From Limonium bicolor (taxonomy: Eukaryota > Streptophyta > Magnoliopsida > Caryophyllales > Plumbaginaceae), in NCBI GenBank assembly GCA_023374045.1, contig CM041776.1, positions 353,150,296-353,214,295 on the forward strand: a stretch of 64,000 nucleotides of DNA, written 5' to 3'. Numbering within the stretch: the first letter of the stretch is position 1; every line of letters begins with the position of its first letter. This document shows positions 61,507 through 64,000 of this stretch, piece by piece. Both the position numbers and the translations under genes were made by a program. Under the pieces are notes generated by a model. That model saw nothing but the letters and a program-made list of their open reading frames with translations, did no database searches and was not told the DNA's origin.

Positions 61507-62440
61507 TGTTCTGCAAAAAGGAATAAAGACAAAAGAGAAACAAAGAAGAAACAAATAACAAGTGGTGTGAAGTTAGAATAAAAAGAGGAAGAATACTAAG
61601 CATTTGGGCAAAGAATAAGCATGAAGCACAAAGAAGAGCAAAAGTAATGGTACGTGTGCTAGAACAATTTCGGCATGGTTTCCCTTGTTTTTCTTCCCTT
61701 TCCCGGTTCTAAGAACCTCCACAAATTAGCCCGAAGGCTGTCATTTACATAGAGAAGCATCCCAATAGCACCAACCCATCACAAAGCACAAAAAAGTACC
61801 AAGCAATTCAATAAGTCATCCCATTTCGCATAGTTTGAGAACCCTCACTTCTCACTCATGAAGTTCATTGCCTTATGTAGTCTATCAATTGAAGAGCAAA
61901 AGAGTTGCTAAGCAACCCGCCACATTAGTATGGTACTAGCATTATGAATTGTAACAACAACATTGCGCATTGGATAAACTTCAAGCGAGAGCATCTAGTA
62001 TACCAAGTGTGCTAGCACCAACAACCAACTACAATTTCTAGACCAATTCCACACACCAAGCCCAACATTATCAATTGTAAGCATTGACATCATTGAATCA
62101 TTCACAATTCATCCAAGTATGCCACAACATGATATATTAGGTGAGATTTAATGTAAAGCACTAAGTGTACCCATATCATGTCACCACCATCAAAAAGCCA
62201 CATTGTCTAGCCCAATTTCACACACAAAGCCTAACACTATCAATTAAAAACATTTGCACCATCAAAGACCCCACAATTCAAAAATTCCACCCAAGGCCTT
62301 GTTTGGTTCGGCCACATTTGCCCCAAAGTGGAACTTGCTCAAAAACTGCAAGAATTGAAAAGTTAAGGTTAGAAAATCATACCTTAGTGCTTTGTAGGAG
62401 ATTGGAGCAAGAAATTTGAGAGATTTGGGCACTAAATCGG
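61507..62440. other. Athila-type spacer, no gene seen
   Basis: AT-rich, non-coding stretch between pol and the extra ORF. Nothing recognised. Confidence 0.5.
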
Positions 62441-62740
62441 TTTAAAACCGAATTGGGGAAAAATGGTGAATTAGGGATTGAGGGGGCTGGGGTGGTGGTG
62501 TTGTTGGGTCGTGGCTGGGGTCCGGTGCGGCTGGGGCACGCGACGGTCGTCGGAGGGGAGGGGGGGGGGTGGCGGCGGCGGTCGTCGGAAGTGGGGCTGC
62601 GGCGCGAGAGAGAGAGGAAGAGAAGGAGAGAATGGCGATGGAGGGTGGTGTCGGGTGCGCGAGGAAGAAGAAAGAAAGAGAGGAAGAAAGGAAAGAAGAA
62701 AGAAAGAAAGAAAACGCCGCGTTTTCTTCTCTTTTTTTTT
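62441..62740. repeat. G-rich and GAAA-rich simple sequence
   Basis: Plus strand: G-rich (ggtggtggtg, gggggggg at 62561-62569), then gaaagaaagaaag near 62670-62710. Translations on both strands are compositionally biased and not convincing genes. Confidence 0.75.
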
Positions 62741-62744
62741 TCAA

Positions 62745-62995
62745 AATTTTCGACCCGACCGACCCACCCTTGGGTCGGTCTTTAACAGAGCAGGATTTTC
62801 GAAATTTTTCGACCCGACCGACCCAACCTAGGGTCGGTCGGTGGGTCGGTCTTCAACAGAAAGAAATTTTTCAAATTTTTCGACCCGACCGACCCACCAA
62901 GGTCGGTCTGTGGGTCGGTCTGTTACAGAGACCAATTTTTTCAAAGTTTGGAGCCGACCGACCCATCTAGGATCGGTCCTAGGGTCGGTCTTTGA
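62745..62995. repeat. four CGACCGACCCA hairpin units in the Athila interior
   Basis: Units at about 62752-62781, 62812-62850, 62881-62920 and 62952-62990, spaced by about 65-70 bp. Each starts cgacccgaccgaccca (or gccgaccgaccca) and ends gggtcggtc. The spacers share t(t)caaa(a)ttt. They are related to the LTR hairpins at 58690-58890. Confidence 0.88.
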
Positions 62996-63212
62996 CAGAG
63001 GCTCCCCAAAAAGAGATGTTTTCTTGCCCAAAATGCTTATTTTCATCCACAACCAACTTAAACATGCAAAAACACGCAGAAACACACCAAAACAAAGCTA
63101 AATTAACAAACAAATAATGCACACGAACGATAGCATGAGAGTTGTCCGGGTTGCCTCCCGGAAAGCTGCCCGTCTTTTTACGGTCTTTGGCTAGACCATT
63201 GTGAGGGTTAGA

Positions 63213-64000
63213 TCAAACCTGGGGCTCTTGTAAGTAGAGAGGACGTGTCTCCACCTTCTCGATATCGCCTCCTAGGTAATGCTTCAACCTAGACCCGTTG
63301 ACCATAAATGTCTCACCCTTCACATTCTTCAGCTCAATCGCACCATATGGGGTTACCTTGGTGACGGTGAATGGTCCGGACCAATGTGACTTGAGCTTAC
63401 CCGGAAAAAGCTTCAACCTCGAATTGTAGAGCAATACCCGGTCTCCCTCATGGAACTCCCGCCTTAAGATCATCTTGTCATGCCACCTCTTGGCCTTCTC
63501 CTTGTAAATGCGGTTGTTCTCATAGGCTTCCTCCCGGAATTCCTCCAGTTCGGTGAGTTGAAATTTTCTCTTGTCGGCGGCACCCTTGAGATCAAAGTTT
63601 AAGGCTTTCACAGCCCAATAGGATTTGTGCTCCAGCTCAACGGGTAAGTGGCAAGCCTTGCCGAAGACTAGACGGTATGGAGACATCCCGATGGGAGTCT
63701 TGTATGCTGTCCGGTAAGCCCATAGAGCATCGTCTAGTCTTAAGGACCAATCCTTCCTGGAGGAGTTTACCGTCTTCTGTAGTATCCATTTCAGCTCCCT
63801 ATTTGTCACCTCGGCTTGCCCATTTGTTTGAGGGTGGTAAGGCAAGGATACCTTGTGTCTCACTCCGTATTTTTCCATTAACGCCTCAAACTGTTTGTTA
63901 CAGAAGTGAGATCCCCCATCGCTGAGAATCGCCCTAGGCACCCCAAACCTTGTGAAGATGTTTTCTTTAGGAACTTGGTCACCACCTTGGCATCATTGGT
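63213..64000 (-). pseudogene. Athila-type integrase (C-terminal part, cut by window end)
   Basis: The 242-residue frame shows [20 protein letters not shown] (second catalytic Asp), [20 protein letters not shown] (catalytic Glu), [20 protein letters not shown] and the C-terminal [15 protein letters not shown] block. It ends at 63213. Upstream, at about 63955, one frameshift links it to FLKKNIFTRFG. No chromodomain follows, which fits Athila, not chromoviruses. Confidence 0.92.

Larger units (their letters stand above)
57778..64000 (-). mobile_element. Athila-type Ty3/Gypsy element (3' part)
   Basis: Minus-strand element cut by the window end. The 3' LTR is at 57778-59182, purine tract next to it, extra ORF at 60426-61506 and integrase at 63213-64000. 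Integrase sequence, the PPT context (AAGTGTGGGGAGT before TGATAA) and an extra ORF between pol and the 3' LTR fit the Athila lineage. It inserted into the 5' LTR of the outer element. Confidence 0.88.

Noticed and set aside
62453..63101. Overlapping ORFs of 83-133 aa on both strands
   Set aside because: They translate G-rich, GAAA and GGTCGG repeats; composition is biased and no domain is present.

Overview
This is nuclear DNA of a flowering plant. It holds one multi-exon host gene (a plastid-type beta-amylase with consensus plant introns), one tRNA-Gly gene and about 50 kb of nested LTR retrotransposons. Base composition and element families fit a eudicot, but the sequence does not fix the species.

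Layout. 72-9885: an old Ty1/Copia element (copia-1), split by a 4.1 kb Ty3/Gypsy-type solo LTR (2344-6474). A second solo LTR (8151-9638, perfect 5-bp duplication TACCT) sits inside its 3' LTR. 10772-14533: a decayed, minus-strand Copia element (copia-2) inserted in a LINE remnant that continues to about 15.9 kb. 16368-17802: an AT-rich element with terminal inverted repeats. 17973-21992: the beta-amylase gene (BAM2-like, nine exons, minus strand). 22287-22357: tRNA-Gly(CCC). 23.1-26.1 kb: GGAACC-rich repeats, one of which is a clean 543-bp hAT-type MITE. 26.6-28.7 kb: low-complexity, LTR/UTR-like DNA. 28.7-30.25 kb: a third broken Copia element (copia-3).

From 30254 to 57777 lies a minus-strand Ty3/Gypsy element of Tekay/Del chromovirus type (the outer element). 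It has 4.8 kb LTRs, an initiator-tRNA-Met primer site, gag with zinc knuckles, protease, RT, RNase H, integrase and a C-terminal chromodomain-like tail. It was itself hit twice. A 14.4 kb related element with almost no coding capacity (the inner element, 41346-55718, duplication CCCAC) landed in its gag. An Athila-type element (57778 to beyond the window end) landed in its 5' LTR. The order of events is therefore copia-3, then the outer element, then the inner element and Athila.

The main result: between the zinc knuckles of gag and the protease, on the coding strand, the outer element carries an ALKBH1-like AlkB domain (Fe(II)/2-oxoglutarate dioxygenase, the nucleic-acid demethylase family; 39040-39770). 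Its catalytic half is an intact reading frame with the HxD...H...R residues in place. The gag is interrupted by three short GT-AG introns (77, 94 and 81 nt), and removing them keeps one frame through the zinc knuckles. A fourth predicted intron (126 nt) would splice gag in frame onto the start of the AlkB domain. The element thus looks like a spliced Gag-AlkB retrotransposon, which could act on N-methylated nucleic acid of its own RNA or DNA. The N-terminal half of this copy has several frameshifts, so this copy may be dead or may carry assembly errors. The many single-base indels between LTR pairs leave both options open.

Positions of introns, target duplications and LTR ends were read by eye. 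Family assignments come from motif recognition, not from database searches.
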